The notes beneath the pieces are model-generated. The model was not told where the DNA came from. It worked only from the letters and a program-made list of their open reading frames with translations, and made no database searches. This document shows, in pieces, positions 1 to 12,573 of a stretch of DNA of 64,000 nucleotides; positions within the stretch are counted from its first letter, which is position 1; every line of letters starts with the position of its first letter. The stretch lies in contig CAUJNA010003057.1 of assembly GCA_963377175.1 (NCBI GenBank), forward strand, positions 276,001 through 340,000. Direction: 5' to 3'. The translations under genes and the position numbers were made by a program. This stretch comes from Effrenium voratum (taxonomy: Eukaryota; Sar; Dinophyceae; Suessiales; Symbiodiniaceae).

Positions 1-229
1 TGGCAGGTACGACAAAATTCTTGGTTTGCGACTCACCCACCCAAAATTTCAGTTGGTATTTTGAGGCTCGGTCCATCCACCAGCGTCGATCTCTCCAATG
101 CCGAAGCTCGCTCGCTAGGTGGACTTGCGGCAGCTGGAGCTGCACCTGAGAGTGGCCAACTTTGGGCGCTTGGAAGTCTGACGTCGGCGCTTGGAAGTCT
201 GACGTGAGGGCTGCTTGGGGGCTTGATGT

Positions 230-358
230 GGCCGTGGTTGTCAAAACCGTTTTGGGATCCCATTTTGGTTGGTAGGTGAATTCACCACCCATTTTTAGAG
301 CCTATTTTTAGTGGGGATTGGGCAGTTCACTGGGGGTACGGGCTTTTGACCCATGGCC
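230..358. mobile_element. Small TIR element, family 2, copy 1
   Basis: Imperfect terminal inverted repeats: the left end (230-247) reads GCCGTGGTTGTCAAAACC and the right end (341-358) is close to its reverse complement, GGCTTTTGACCCATGGCC. The interior shares TTCACCACCC, CTATTTT and TTCACTGGGGG with copies at 22171-22301 and 40191-40282. It is ~129 bp and non-coding, so a MITE-like non-autonomous element is the simplest reading. No target-site duplication was resolved. Confidence 0.55.
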
Positions 359-2122
359 ATGTGGTTTGTGTTCGCTTTTGATGAGTTGGGCTAGAAATCA
401 GATGGGTTCCACCAGCTTATTCACCAGGGAAACCCTTCAATTTCTGGGCAACACGTCACCTGGTATGTCAGCGTGTAGTCGCACTAGCTTGACGGCCTTG
501 TTCTCGCTTGGCGGATGGCCACTTCCAGGGATCAGGATGCGCTCGATGTCAAAAGCACCAACTGCTAAGGCTTAGTCCCAAGACCAACATGAATCAGACA
601 TGCAGCAGACTCGGGTTTCACCTCACCACATAGAGTTAGCTTTGAGTTTCAATAAGGAACACCCTCAATGGTAGATAGCAGTCTTTTGTCCGGCTGAAAG
701 CTATGGGGTCTCTGCCCAAATAAGCCAAAGGTTTCACTGCTTATGTCTCGGACTGTCCATATTGAGGATCTTGGCAATGGGCCCAAGGCCCGGAACCAAC
801 GTTGCTTGGTAGGGTTGTTCAGACCGGCACTATGGTAGGTCGGTAGGTCACCCTGTGCAGTCGTCCTTTTGTCTTTTTTAAGCCTGGTTTGCCTAAGGGT
901 TGCCCAAGGGAAAAATGGACGCACCGTGCCCTCGAGTCAAGCTGAAGCTAGCGCAGAACTTGCTCCGCCGCGCCTTGCGCCTCGCGCCCTTTTCACTACG
1001 GGTCTCCGGCGGCTGGTTCGGAATATTCTGGGACGCTACTCCATGATGGTGGGGGGGGGGTCACAGAACTGAACGTGATGATCTGATGGATTCCAAGTTC
1101 AAAGCGGGCTACTACATTTCTTGCTGCTTCCTTCACACCCACGGTTCCATGGCACCTTACAAAAGACCTTGTTTTGGACATCTTTCCTCTTCAACCCCCA
1201 GTCAGCTTCCACGGCAGTGAGCAGTGGGACGGCGGGAACGTGTTGGAATGCTTTTCAAAAACGTCCAAGTGATATTGACAGCCATGTGTCCAAAAGCAGA
1301 ACCTCCCGAATTCCTGGCCATTGTCAGGAGCAGGCATAGGACGTTCGCGTTCACAGAGATGTCGCGAGTTGGCCAAAAAAGCCGGCTCGTTTCGCCAGTG
1401 AGCGCTGGAGTTTTCTGTTGTGACGCCAACGGGAGTGGCACTAGCTTGTTTAACATCTAATCCCCAATGATTAGAGGATTGCGGATTGTGCGGATCTTCC
1501 ATGCTCCAACACATGTCGTTTTGGCCCAAAGTTAGCATCGCGGATTACGTTATAAGAATATTACCAAGCAAAACAAGGATTAAGCGGATTGCGGATTGCG
1601 AGCAGGCCCAAAGCATTTCGAACTGGCTACCGTGGGTAACAGAGAAAGCCACTAGGTATGCCAGCATGTTGAGCCTCTGTGGCATATGGTGCCTTGACTC
1701 AACTCCCAGGTCTCTCAGTAGCATGTGTGCACCAGCTGTTTGGGACCAACGGCATCACCTTTCGGTCTGTACAATTGCTGGCATGTTCCAACGGTTTGAT
1801 CCAAGGCAAATGGTTTCAAACAGGTGGACATCGGCTGGGGTGTCCGCAGGAAACTGCAGGCAAGCACATGAAACCTACACGTTCTTAGTGCTTTTGTTAT
1901 TCTAGTTGTTCGGATGCCAGAATGAAATGAGCTGAGAGTACCAGAAGAGATTGCAAGCAGCTAGCCACTTGGCGCAGGGACTCAGTGGGACCAACCCAGC
2001 AATGAGACACAAGATGCCCCAACAGGAGCAAGTATTCACGTTGCCCCCACATCTGGCCCTTGGTTCATAGATTCACTTTTGCCACTGTCAATTTCCTCCA
2101 AAGCATGGGTTTACTCATGTCA
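359..2122. other. No gene recognised
   Basis: Open frames here are short, overlap on both strands and lack a convincing protein pattern. A short run of GGATTGCGGATT-type repeats lies at about 1470-1600. Nothing else is supported. Confidence 0.5.
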
Positions 2123-2239
2123 ACTAGGTCCCCCAGTAGTGCCCTTTTACCCCCTGTTTTTGGGGAGGATTCCCCTACTAAAATAGACTACAGAATAAAA
2201 GGGTACCCTTATTCTAACCTCTCTACTGGAGGACCTAGT
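2123..2239. mobile_element. Small TIR element, family 1, copy 1
   Basis: A 117-bp element with 17-bp terminal inverted repeats matching at 16 of 17 positions: ACTAGGTCCCCCAGTAG at 2123-2139 and CTACTGGAGGACCTAGT at 2223-2239. CA flanks both sides and may be a 2-bp target duplication. A second copy lies at 58407-58521. The interior includes AAAATAGACTACAG and GGGTACCCTTATTCTAACC. It has no coding capacity and is MITE-like; the superfamily was not assigned. Confidence 0.7.
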
Positions 2240-2615
2240 CAAGTGTCCCGGGTGATGCTAACGCTGGACAATGTGAGCCCCAGTGACCCGTTGAACGTGG
2301 GCGGCTTGCATTGGCTTAAGGGGGAACCGCCCCGAAGCTCCTGAGAGAGGCCGGCACCTGCGTCAAGGCGGTTCGGCGGTCACCCCCCACCCTCACTGTC
2401 CAGTTGTGGGGCTTGGTACTTGTTGTTTTGTATGCGTGCCATGGTCAAAAGTCACCTCTTGGGGGTATTAGGATGGTCATGGACCCTGTAGTTCGGACGT
2501 AGACCACAATTCTCAAGGTTTCTAGGAAGCCATGACCACGGCGAGTTTCATTTTGATGGTCATGAACCCACTTGGATGGAACTTCTTCTTTTCTGCATTC
2601 TTATTTGTGGCACAG

Positions 2616-3123
2616 ATACTCCCTTCATGGACAATGCCAGGGCTCTCAAGAATACCTCCAAGGAGGTTACCTGGAAGTTTCGAATGCTCTGGGAAAACTC
2701 GCTATGTTACACTTTCAAGACTTCGACAAGGAGCTTCTGCATGGCGAACCAACAATTGTCAAAGTAATCAATGGTGTTCCTGCTGTTGGGAGTATGCGAA
2801 AAGGCTGGAGACTGGTGAAGAACGATGTTCTGCCAGCCTCTTTCAGATATCTTTGCAATATTCATGACGAGTATCTTGCAAGCGGCAAGCACCCCAGCAA
2901 AATATACGTCACCTTTGAAGATGTTGTGCAACGTATTGCTGATTGGCGCAACATCCCCTTGTTCAGCGCTTTTACGCTTCAGAAAAGACTGCGTTGCAAG
3001 ACTCTTGCTCCCGCTGTTCTTGCCCAAGGGCGTCCCTTCTGCTTTGCTCCTCAGAATGATATTGTCCTTGATCCTTTGACAGAGGCGGTTCTGCTTCATA
3101 TTTTGGGTCCAAATCTCTTCTGA
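2616..3123 (+). CDS. Orphan coding stretch, C-terminal part of an unknown protein
   Basis: This is the best coding signal in the first 8 kb, about 170 residues ending in TGA. The frame from ~2697 runs unbroken through MLHFQDFDKELLHGEP, KVINGVPAVGSMRKGWRL, IYVTFEDVVQRIADWRN and a C-terminus LTEAVLLHILGPNLF. The 5' part (2616-2697) reads best in a different frame (DTPFMDNARALKNTSKEV), so a one-base loss or error near 2697 is likely. The start is an intron acceptor after a pyrimidine-rich tract (TTTGTGGCACAG), two bases into a codon, not an ATG; earlier exons were not found. No membrane segment or known motif is visible and I do not recognise the family. It could be a host gene fragment or mobile-element debris. 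Confidence 0.5.
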
Positions 3124-6100
3124 TCGTACCTTAAGGGACGGCTGTTAGCATAGGGGCTGACATATCATGTTGCAGCTACGTCGGCACAGTGCTCCCTCGC
3201 CACTCTTTCCCTGCAGGTCAAACCCACGCTCCCCGTGTGCCTTCCGCGCTGCAAGGAAGTAGTGAGGAGAGAAGCTTCGGCCAGTCTGCATGTCCCGTTT
3301 TGGACGACGGCCATCCAAAAGGGAGCGTTGGATGCGTGGAAGGGCCATGTTGCCAAGATATGTTCTTTTGTAGCGCAAGGTTTGCCCGGAAATGCAGCCC
3401 AAAAGCAACAACTCCATTTCCACCGTATCCACTTCCTGCTCGGCGAATGCTGGCGCACAGGGCATGGCGAGCCGCCCGGGGCCAAGGAGAGAGAGAGAGA
3501 GGGAGTGTGGCCCCGTTAGGGAAATCAATATTTGCACCACAGCGAGGTCACTGATCGTGGGTTAGATGAGCTCGCTGATAAAGGTCCTTTCAAATTCTAT
3601 ATTTAGTTCTGCTGGGTGGAAAAAGACGATTGTCCATGATTGTCCGTGGGCAAGCGGGACACACTGGATGGAATCCCCAAAGAACACAGGAACAGTTTTC
3701 TGCGTTGGACGTTCCGTCCGCGGGTGCCCTTTCGGGCCGGTGTCATAGATTGAACCTGAGAGACACAGGCGCAATGCGCAATTCCTTTTAACATGGGTTT
3801 TGGGTAGGCCAATCTTTACATCAAACTAACTGTTTGGGGTACCTGGGAAGACTATACTTGACAGGGAGTCCGACAGATCAAACTGATCCAGCTTGTTCTG
3901 TGAACTTGTTGCACGACCGTTTCGCCACCAAATCACCAGGCAAAGGACCGTCCTTGGCTCATTTGGACCAACCCAATCAAGTTGTGTTCCTTCAAACGGG
4001 TCGTGTCATGTTGGTGTCCTGTTTCATTTCCCAGATTGGCAAGAAAGAGGGAGAGCGTGAGCTGAAACTGAGGCTCGGGCTCGGGTTATTCCGCCGCCGC
4101 ACTCTGGCAGCACTCGTGGTCCCAGCACAAGTCGTGTTTTGTTGGGGCATCTGCGTCTAATGAGTGGTGGTTTCGAGGCAAGTACAATCTAAACCACCAA
4201 GGGGGAAGCTAGCGACGCTGAAGGGAGGCTGCTGACAGATCTTTCGTGAGCAACAGACGAGATTCTCATTCATCTACTGTAGCAAAGGTGATGGCATGCG
4301 GCACATGAATCCCAAAGGACAATAAGGACACTTGGGGTTATAAGAAAGTGGTGGACACATTATTAGCATGGAGGTTTTGAGCACCAGGTTTCTTTTTATC
4401 GTCGCTCTCCAATGGAGGGGGTATGTGTTTTCTGTTTGGGTTCCAGAAACGTTGCTTGTGGCAAATCCAGTTTACAGTTGGTTTCGCAGCATACTAGCAA
4501 CACGCAAAAGGGCTGTATCACGTACTTGGAAGCACAGCGGCGGCTTCACTTTGACGTGTTTCGATTTGCTCAATCCCTCTTGGTTCAGTGTTCCATGGGG
4601 TCGCTGTTTTGCGGTGCAAAAGGGAAGCCCTCAGCTTGTCCAGTTCCTGTGAGTGGGTCGCCCCAGAAAAAGTCTCCCCCAGAGGCTCGGAGCAGCCCTT
4701 TGAGTTGGTTTTAGGAGTTGATGTTGAGCGCCATCAAAGACAGCTACCCCGAGAAACCAGTTGAACAACCCACCGACAAGGTTTTACCCAGGAAAGCCGC
4801 CAACACCAGGTCGGACCTTCGGAAAAATGGGGGGGAAGTACACAAACCACAGACCCCATCGGGATTCACTTTGACCCTGCAACACCACCTCAGTGGCTCT
4901 TGCTCAGGCAGGGAGCACCTTCCGGGAGGTGGCGTCCGGTCTGGCCAATGAGCAGCTGGACTCAGACCTTCCTGGGGTGTGACAAAACCCAACATGTTTG
5001 CGTGTGTGTGTGTGTGTGTGTGTATGCTGTTTTGCTGCTTGTATCATGGCTAGTCTCAAGGGTGTGACCTCCTGGTCAACCTTTGGGGAAAAACATGTTC
5101 AATCGACCTACAGAAGGTCGTCACCAAACTTTTGCTCGTTCGGGGGTGCGAGCAACCCATATTTTCAGAAGAACCAACTAGCAGTACGGCGGAAGCAGGG
5201 ACATCATTGGTTTATCCTGGCCACATTCATTCCCATTCTTCATCGGGATTCTTCCTCGATTCCCTTTATATCCCTGCTAATTCCCCCCAAGCATTCCTAA
5301 AACCTGAAAGCGCCTTGAACGAGAACCAAAGCTGCGGAGGGCTCGTTTATGCAACCAGGCATGAATCCTGAGATCATGTGCCCTTTGCACGGAGTTTGCT
5401 TGGGGCGCGGTGCAGTGATCTTTTACCGGACGAGAGGATAAAGGGATCAATCTGCTTCTTGTCTACAGCTGCTGAGTGTTCTTCTGAGCTTTGCAAGCAG
5501 AGCTTGATGTCCTCAGTTGGCTTCTTTTCGGTCTCACGCAAGGGAAGGACAGCTAAGTAAAAGACTGCGACTGCATCTCACGGCACTTGCTCATGGCTCT
5601 TGAATGGCTACTGACCATTCTTCAACGTCCTGAAAACTGCGTTGGCAGCGCTTGAGTCCTGCTCCTAGTTGCGTTCTCTGTTTGTTCCATATCGCCGGCA
5701 AGACAGGGACATGTGCCGCGGGCGGGTGCACCCAAGCCGAGTCTACGGCTGGTCAGTTTCCTTCGCCTTTCTCGCTAGCGCACATCCAAGCGCCTTTTTT
5801 TTCTTCTCTTTTTTTAACATACACACCGGTGCAATAAATGTTTACGATGTTGCAAGGAGCCCAAAGACTCCCAACGTCGCCCCTGGTTTTGGTCTCAAAA
5901 ACCAATTAGGACGTAAGGAAACAGCTACTGGCCTGAGGCTAGTGGCGCAGCTCACGCAGGACCAAGATGGCGCACGGGCGTTGGTCTCACGTCTCCTGTG
6001 AGATGTTGAAAAAGCCGGAAGCTTCGGCTGCACCTCAAAAAGCAGCGGCGTTTGAACTGAATCATGTTTCAGGGGACTCCCAACTGATACAGTTCTCACA

Positions 6101-8537
6101 TGCGGTTGGCCAAGGACAAACCAAATCTTGTTTCATTGTTCACTAGCCCCCAAGCCAGTACTCACCAGCAAAAGGGGGGACACGGTCCAATATGGTCCAA
6201 TGTTCTGGCGTCAAAGCGCTTGCTTGGGTGCTCAGCCAAGTTGGCCATGTAACAATTGCCGGCGCAACCACGGAACCTGGGAACAACCACCAACGTCACC
6301 ACTCAACTTTGGGAGATCAAGTGCAGGAACGCTGGGACTGGAAAGGCAAAGAGCCGCTGAAGTCTTGCAATATCACCATTGCAACGATCGAGAAGGAACC
6401 AACCCAACCACAAAAACAACCTTTGCGATCCCCAAACGAGACTTTTCTCAGGGGGGGTTGTTGGGTGGTTCGGTTTGGCTTGTTTGGTCTGTTTGTTTGG
6501 TTGGCTTGGCTTGCTTGGTTGGTGGTTGTTTAGTTTGCGGGCCCCTTTTTGGGATGTAAACATTGCGGGGGGAGTGCAACTCTGACAACGTGCAGCAGCT
6601 GGATGCTATCGACCAGGGCCTGTAAAACCAGAGACTTTCAGCAACAGCTTGCTCGACATCCTTGATCTGCTGCTTTTTGAATTTGCACTTTGGCCAGTTC
6701 GAGCCCAACTGATCCAGAATCAAATAGCCAGTGGCAATTCTGGACATCATCCCCGTGTGGATTGGTCAAGAAAAGCAACAAGAGTTGGTCTCCAACCTGC
6801 TCTTCCTTAGTGCGACTGAGGGTTCAGGGCTAGCAATGAACGCTTCAATCCGCTCCTCTGATTGTGGGTTCGCGGAGTTTTCGGTTAGGAGGTGGTTCTC
6901 GGCCATCTGTCTTCCAGCAAGGCCAACTCGGGATGTTCAAAGGCGGCCCCACTTTCTATTCCATTGCGAATCGAGGGAGCTAAAGGTGACGGGCCAGTGG
7001 AATATTGAGATCGCAGGTCGCAGGCCAATCCAAAGTGCGTTGGTGTGTTCTTCCAAATAGAGGTATTGTATTCTCAAAGTGTGCAAGGATACAACCAGTT
7101 CCGACCCGTTGTGGTGGTGCTTCCCCATGGAAGATATAGGCCTATGTCGTACTTGATGCCAGGAGCATACCCGGGAGGTTTCCGCCATGTACCAGGAGGC
7201 AGGGTTTGCTTTTGGTCCACTTTGGGCTCCGTGATCATGCTCGATCTGCTCAAATAACGATCTCAACCGGGAAAGCCGTGCAGGCTCCATACTTGCCTCG
7301 GAGTGATGGTTTGTTTGTTTGGGCTACAACCCTCCTCAGGTTTGCAATCTCTGGTTGGTAAAGTATAGACTCCGAGCATCCGTCGGAAGTGAACTTGAAT
7401 TGGCCACTGAATAAACACTTCACGCGCTGACAAGGAGGAAGGGGAACTTGCTTTTACTAGCATAAACAATGCCAGCAGTACCAGCAGTACCAGCAGAACC
7501 AGCAAAACCTGCATTTGCACCAAGTGATACTTCACATCGGTAATGTTGGACGGGCAGGAAGACTGCGCCAAGTGCAAAGTCCACTGCATCATGTGTTCCA
7601 CCCTTCCAAATGCACCGCGTGGGATGAGCAACACTTTCCGTTTGCCAACCAAGGATAGCCCCACAGTACCTCCCTGGATTCGAGGCTGACCCTTTGTGAA
7701 CTCCAGGCTTCGTGGGCCTTGGCGCATACATTTCAGCACGATTTATCTCTTGGCAGGTGCTCTGATAGGCCTATCCCTTGCACCATTGCTGTACTCTCTG
7801 TACTCGTTTCTAACATAGCGGCTTCCCTGAGGTTCCATAGTATTCGTCAGCCATCAAGAACTCCGATACAATGCCTGGCATGCCTTTGCCTGCCTCTCTC
7901 AGCCCTAGCTCCCTGAAACAGCCACATGGACCCCAAGGCGGGCCAATCCAAGATAGCCATTCCTCCAGTGGTTTGCACACTTCATGAGCATGTGCCAACC
8001 AGAGCACCTAGGCGTTGTTTGCTGGGCTGCCTTGTTGATTTGCGGGGTGTTTGTGATAAGATTCACCAAGGTCAAATCGCCCTAGTAGGGAACGCTGTTA
8101 CCTCGCGCTCCAATCGAGAAGCCCAACCCAACCCCTCAAGGAGCCGGAGAAAAAGACACCACCCTTTGCGAGTGCCTGAAAAAGATCAGGACGCCAAAGT
8201 TTTCTGTTGTTTTCTCGCCACGGGTTGCCGGTGCCTCATAACAAGTCGCTTTTCTCACAACAGGTGGGACTGACAAATGCAATGCATTGTTGCCCGTAGC
8301 CCGTGTTTTTGTTGGTTGTTGTTTTGTTGTTTTGTAAACAACAACAAGAAGAAAACCACACAACCACTGGGTTCGTTTCTGCTTTCCTGGTTGCAACTTA
8401 GAGGCACGGCTTGCGCTCCGATGGATTTCGAGGTGTTGGCGCTGCGGGGCGAGCTCCAGCGGGTGGCCGAGCTCATGCAGGCGATAGACCGGGAGAATCC
8501 CGTTCGCAGTGTAGAGGAATCCCGGTTTGAAGGCCAC
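3124..8537. other. Mostly non-coding stretch with ambiguous opposed ORFs
   Basis: There is no clear gene. A (TG)n tract lies at 5002-5023, a TTTGG/TTTGC-rich tract at about 6455-6535, and short CAGTAC/CAG repeats at 7466-7510. Between 6937 and 7739 open frames run on both strands (a 158-codon minus frame at 7263-7739, a 117-codon minus frame at 6937-7290, a 70-codon plus frame at 7045-7257). None has a recognisable motif, and the strand of any real gene cannot be decided. Confidence 0.4.
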
Positions 8538-8681
8538 CATAATGTATATAGATATATATAGATACAGGTATGTATGTGTAATATATATATATATATAGAT
8601 ATGTATATGTATCAACATTATATACATATATATATATACACATGTATCAACATTATACTATACATATATGTACATATGTAT
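8538..8681. repeat. AT-rich microsatellite
   Basis: Runs of (TA)n mixed with GTATATAGATAT. A short block, TGTATCAACATTATA, is duplicated inside it. It is simple sequence with no coding content. Confidence 0.85.
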
Positions 8682-8984
8682 GGTCAGCCCCCCCCCCCTC
8701 CATGTTCTTTCTGCTATATAGATACACCACTATGAGCCACTAGAAACCACTATGCATTTGAATACTGGTTGACAAACCAAACTAACACACGAGAGACTTA
8801 TAGACCACTATGAAACCACAACGATAAGAATTTCAAAGAATTTCACTATACACAACTATAGGTTGACGAACGAATTCAAAGGCCACCAATTTGCGGATTT
8901 TGCCCATCCACTGAGGATATTGAAATCGCTACGCGATCCGCCGACGCCAGTGGACAGTCCCCTATCAATAAACTGGGGCTGATG

Positions 8985-10345
8985 TCATGTGGGGCTCTTA
9001 ACGCGTGGAAGAAGAACAAACAACGCCGCCTGACGTCGGCTGCAGGGTGCCTTGAATTTTGGGTAGGGAACAAGACCTCTTTTTTTTGCCTAGGTCAAGT
9101 GGGGCTCTCAGAGGGGCGTCGTTTAGTCTCTTTTCACTTGTCAAGAGCCCCATATGACCTAGGCAAAAAGACGTCTTTTTTCCGCCCCCACATTCGAGGC
9201 ACCCTGCAGCCGACGTCAGAGGGGCGCTGTTTGTGTTGTCCTTCCACGCGTTAAGAGCCCCATTTGACCTAAGCAAAAAAACGTCCTTTTCCTTACCCCA
9301 ATTCGAGGCACTTTGCAGCCGACGTCAGAGGTGGGTTGTTTGTTCTCCCTCTCCCTCAACACGTTAAGAGCCCGATGTGACCTAGGCAAAAAGACGTCTT
9401 GTTCCCGGCCCCAAATTCGAGGCACCCTGCAACCAACGTCAAGAGGGGCGTTGTTTGCGTTCTCCTTCCACGCGCTGGTCACATGGGTCTCTGAACGCCT
9501 TAGCGCCTGGAAGGAGAACAAGCAACGCCCCTGTGGAAGGAGAACAAGCAACGCACTCTGAGGTGCGTGAGGTACGGAAAAAGACGTCTTCTTGTCTAGG
9601 TCATATGGGGCTCTTAACAAGTGCAAAGAGACCAACCGACGCCCCTCTGCAGGGTACCTCAAGTTTGGGGTCAGGAAAAAACGTTTTTTTGCCTAGGTCA
9701 CATGGGTCTCTTAACGACTGGAAGGGGAACAAGCAACGCCTCAGTGGAAGGAGAACAAACAGCGCGCCTTTGAGGTGCCTTGAATTTACATATGGGGCTC
9801 TGAGGAAGTGAAAAGAGACCAAACGACGCCCCTCTTAGGTCAAGTTTGGGGTCAGGAAAAGGACATCTTTTTGCCTAGGTCGCATGGGTCTCTTAACGCC
9901 TTAGCGCATGGAAGGACAACAAGCAACGCCCCAATGGAAGGAGAACAAGCAGCGCCCTCTGAGGTGCCTTGATTTTGGGGTAAGGAAAAAGACGTATTTT
10001 TGCCTAGAAGAGAGGGTGCCTCGAATTTGGGGTAAAAGATGTCTTAAAGACGTCTTTTTGCCTCGGCTCAAGATTGGGGTCAGGAAAAAGACGTCTTTCC
10101 TAGGTCACATGGGTCTTTTAACGTCTTAACGCCTGGAAGGAGAACAAGCAATGCCCATGTGCAAGGAGAACAAACAACGCTCCGCTGAGGTGCCTTGAAT
10201 TTGGGGTAAGGAAAAAGAGGTTTTTTGCCTAGGCCCCTTGAGGGCGCTTTTCACGTGGAAGGAGAGGGTGCGTCGAATTTGGGGGCAGGACAAAGATGTT
10301 TTTTGCCTCGGTGACATGGGGCTCTTAACGAGAATGCAAACAACG
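8985..10345. repeat. ~110-bp satellite in both orientations
   Basis: The unit contains AAGAGCCCCATATGACC, TAGGCAAAAAGACGTC, GAGGCACCCTGCAGCC and GACGTCAGAGGGGCG, then a TTCTCCTTCCACGCG stretch. AAGAGCCC landmarks near 9143, 9253 and 9366 give a period of about 110-113 bp. A partial reverse unit opens the array (8990-9110), forward units follow to ~9480, and reverse units (GGAAGGAGAACAAGCAACGC) fill the rest, so the array is strongly palindromic. All ORFs inside it are repeat by-products. Confidence 0.85.
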
Positions 10346-12207
10346 CCGCTCTGACTTCGGCAGCGGGCTGAACACTTGACAGGAGAAGAACACTAGGGTC
10401 TACTCTTTGAACTTTGAACCACCCCCCGAAAGGGTATAAAAGCAAGGCCCCAGTTTTTTTGTAAGTCAAACAAGGCCTTCTTGACACTTTCCTGTTTTTC
10501 GTGTCCCAGTGCTGAGGATGCCGGAAATGCAAGGGATGCAACCACACAACTTGCAGGAACAGACCCACTCTTCGCGCTCAAGATTTTAAGACTTTCAGAC
10601 ACGCAACATTGACCAAACACAGAAAATACCAGAGATGTGGGGAATGCTGGGAATGCAGCCGGCTAGCCACAAAAAAGTGCAAAAAACCAGGGTGTTTAGA
10701 TATTTCTAAAAAGCAACCATCAAAAACCGATGCTAGCAACCCGCTCAAATACCCTAAGAATAGACTTCCAAACGCACGATGATGCAGGGGATGTTTCGCA
10801 GTAACTGCTCCGTACAGGTGGGGAACTGCAAAAAAAACTCATTTTTGCAAATTTCAACAATTCCTCAAAGTATCACTGCACTTGGCCCCACCCAAATCCT
10901 GATGATACTGGGGTGCAGATCCTGCGCGTCCCGGGGAAACCCCCCCCTTTTCAAACCGAGGCGAAACGCAGATTTTTAGCACGAAAGACCCAAACACACT
11001 AGAAAAAATACAGGTTTTGGACACCTAGCACAGCATGCCCAAAAAATAGCAGTCCCAAAAGCCTTCGGCTTTGATAAGAGATTCCGAAGGAAGACCAAGT
11101 TGCGGACTGCCATCTACACGCTCGACTGGTGTCGGCGGATTCATCATTTTCCCCTGTTGGTTTGAAAGGAAGGACTACCTTTTTCTTTTTCAGCGGACTC
11201 AAGCAACTCTTCAGCCCTTGATAGTACGTATTTTGCCACTGGGTGGTGATGCCAATCTGCTGGGCCACGCACCCCCATGGTTCTATTCATCCATCCATTC
11301 AACAAACCCAAAAGAGAAACCGGGCAAGTCAATGCTTTGGAAAAGCGATCCCTTTGGTCCATTGGTTGGGGGAAGCATCTAGCATGAGAATTTGTGGCCT
11401 GCAAGGGTTCCCTGTCTGCTGATTAAACTGGATTGTGATTGCCCCCTTGATTGCCCCCTTGATTTCCCTTTCTAGAGTTCTAGAATCAGTGATTCCTTTA
11501 TTCAAAGTATATACGCTGAATCTTAGTAGAGAGTATATAGACACATGGGGGGGTGTCAAACAAGATCCCCTTTTTCGGTATCCTTCTTGTTATCTTTTGC
11601 GCAAGGCGAGGTCCAAAAAGGAACCGGCCATTTGACAGGGCTACATGCAGCGGGAGAAGCAGCTCCATGTCAGATACTCAGGGAACTGGCTCACGGAGCG
11701 CGAAGGTAGCCCAGAGGGTCCAAGTACCTCATGAGGATGGCTTTTGGGGGGCAAAAGGGGCTCCTTAGAAGGTACTTGGACCCTCTGGGTAGGGAAAAGA
11801 ACCCAACAAACAAATCCGTTGGAGAACTTTGGACTGATCGTCCGGACGTACAAGCTAGAAAATGTGGGTGTTGCAAGTTTTGCTTTCCGTAGTCAGTCAA
11901 TGAAAGCAAATGGTGAGCGCTGTGTCAATTTCCAGCTTGCCGCATCTACGATGTGTGCTAAGACGAGTTGAAGCGCCCCTTTCTCCTTCTTCTTTCTCCT
12001 TGCCTCTTCCTTTTTCGGTCTGTCTTTGAACCCTTTTGGTTGACCCTTTGGGTGCTGTCTCATGTTATTGAAAACACAAGAGATTCGAAGATTTCGGCCT
12101 TCGGACCATTGACCTTTAACGTATACCATCTCAAAAAAACACCGTGTGTGTGTGTGTGTGTTTTCTCATGCATGTTCTTTTTTTCGTTCAACTTGTTTCT
12201 CAACAAG
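10346..12207. other. No gene recognised
   Basis: Short ORFs only. An inverted pair, GAGGGTCCAAGTACCT at 11714-11729 and AGGTACTTGGACCCTC at 11769-11784, can form a 16-bp stem with a ~39-nt loop. A (TG)n tract lies at about 12143-12162 in the pyrimidine-rich stretch before the next exon. Confidence 0.45.
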
Positions 12208-12573
12208 GCGTTTGTTTCAAGCTGAAGTAGCATCCCTTGGAGTCTCAGCCAGGCGCAACACAGAAAACAATGCAACAAAAACACGAAGGGTGGCGGAAAC
12301 CATTGTAATTAGACGCAAACTCAGGAGAGCCAGTGCACTTGCGAGGACCCCCGAGTTGGAGATGGTGGATCGGCTCACATGGATCACCACTCCAGGACTC
12401 CAGGACTCCAGAAGCTTGAGAAGGGTCACACCCGACTTTTCCCTCACCAGATCTCGGTTTTCATTAGATCCCAACTCCAAACGACCGATGGAGTCTGAGG
12501 ATATGATGGAGCAGCTGACCAATACCTACCAGGAGGCCAGAGCTTCGGACTTCGAAGCAGCTGGAAGAGCAAA
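12208..12573 (+). CDS. Internal exon of an unknown hydrophilic protein
   Basis: An open stretch of about 122 codons lies between a good acceptor (pyrimidine-rich CTTGTTTCTCAACAAG ending 12207) and a possible GT donor at 12574. The translation is charged and helix-like: RRNTENNATKTRRVAETI, RKLRRASALARTPELEMV, then PMESEDMMEQLTNTYQEA and RASDFEAAGRA. It enters one base into a codon and leaves after two. The frame stays open to 12697, but that tail is less protein-like. The first half is strongly basic and the second acidic. There is no LRR or RCC1 motif and I do not recognise the family. Neighbouring exons were not found. Confidence 0.5.
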
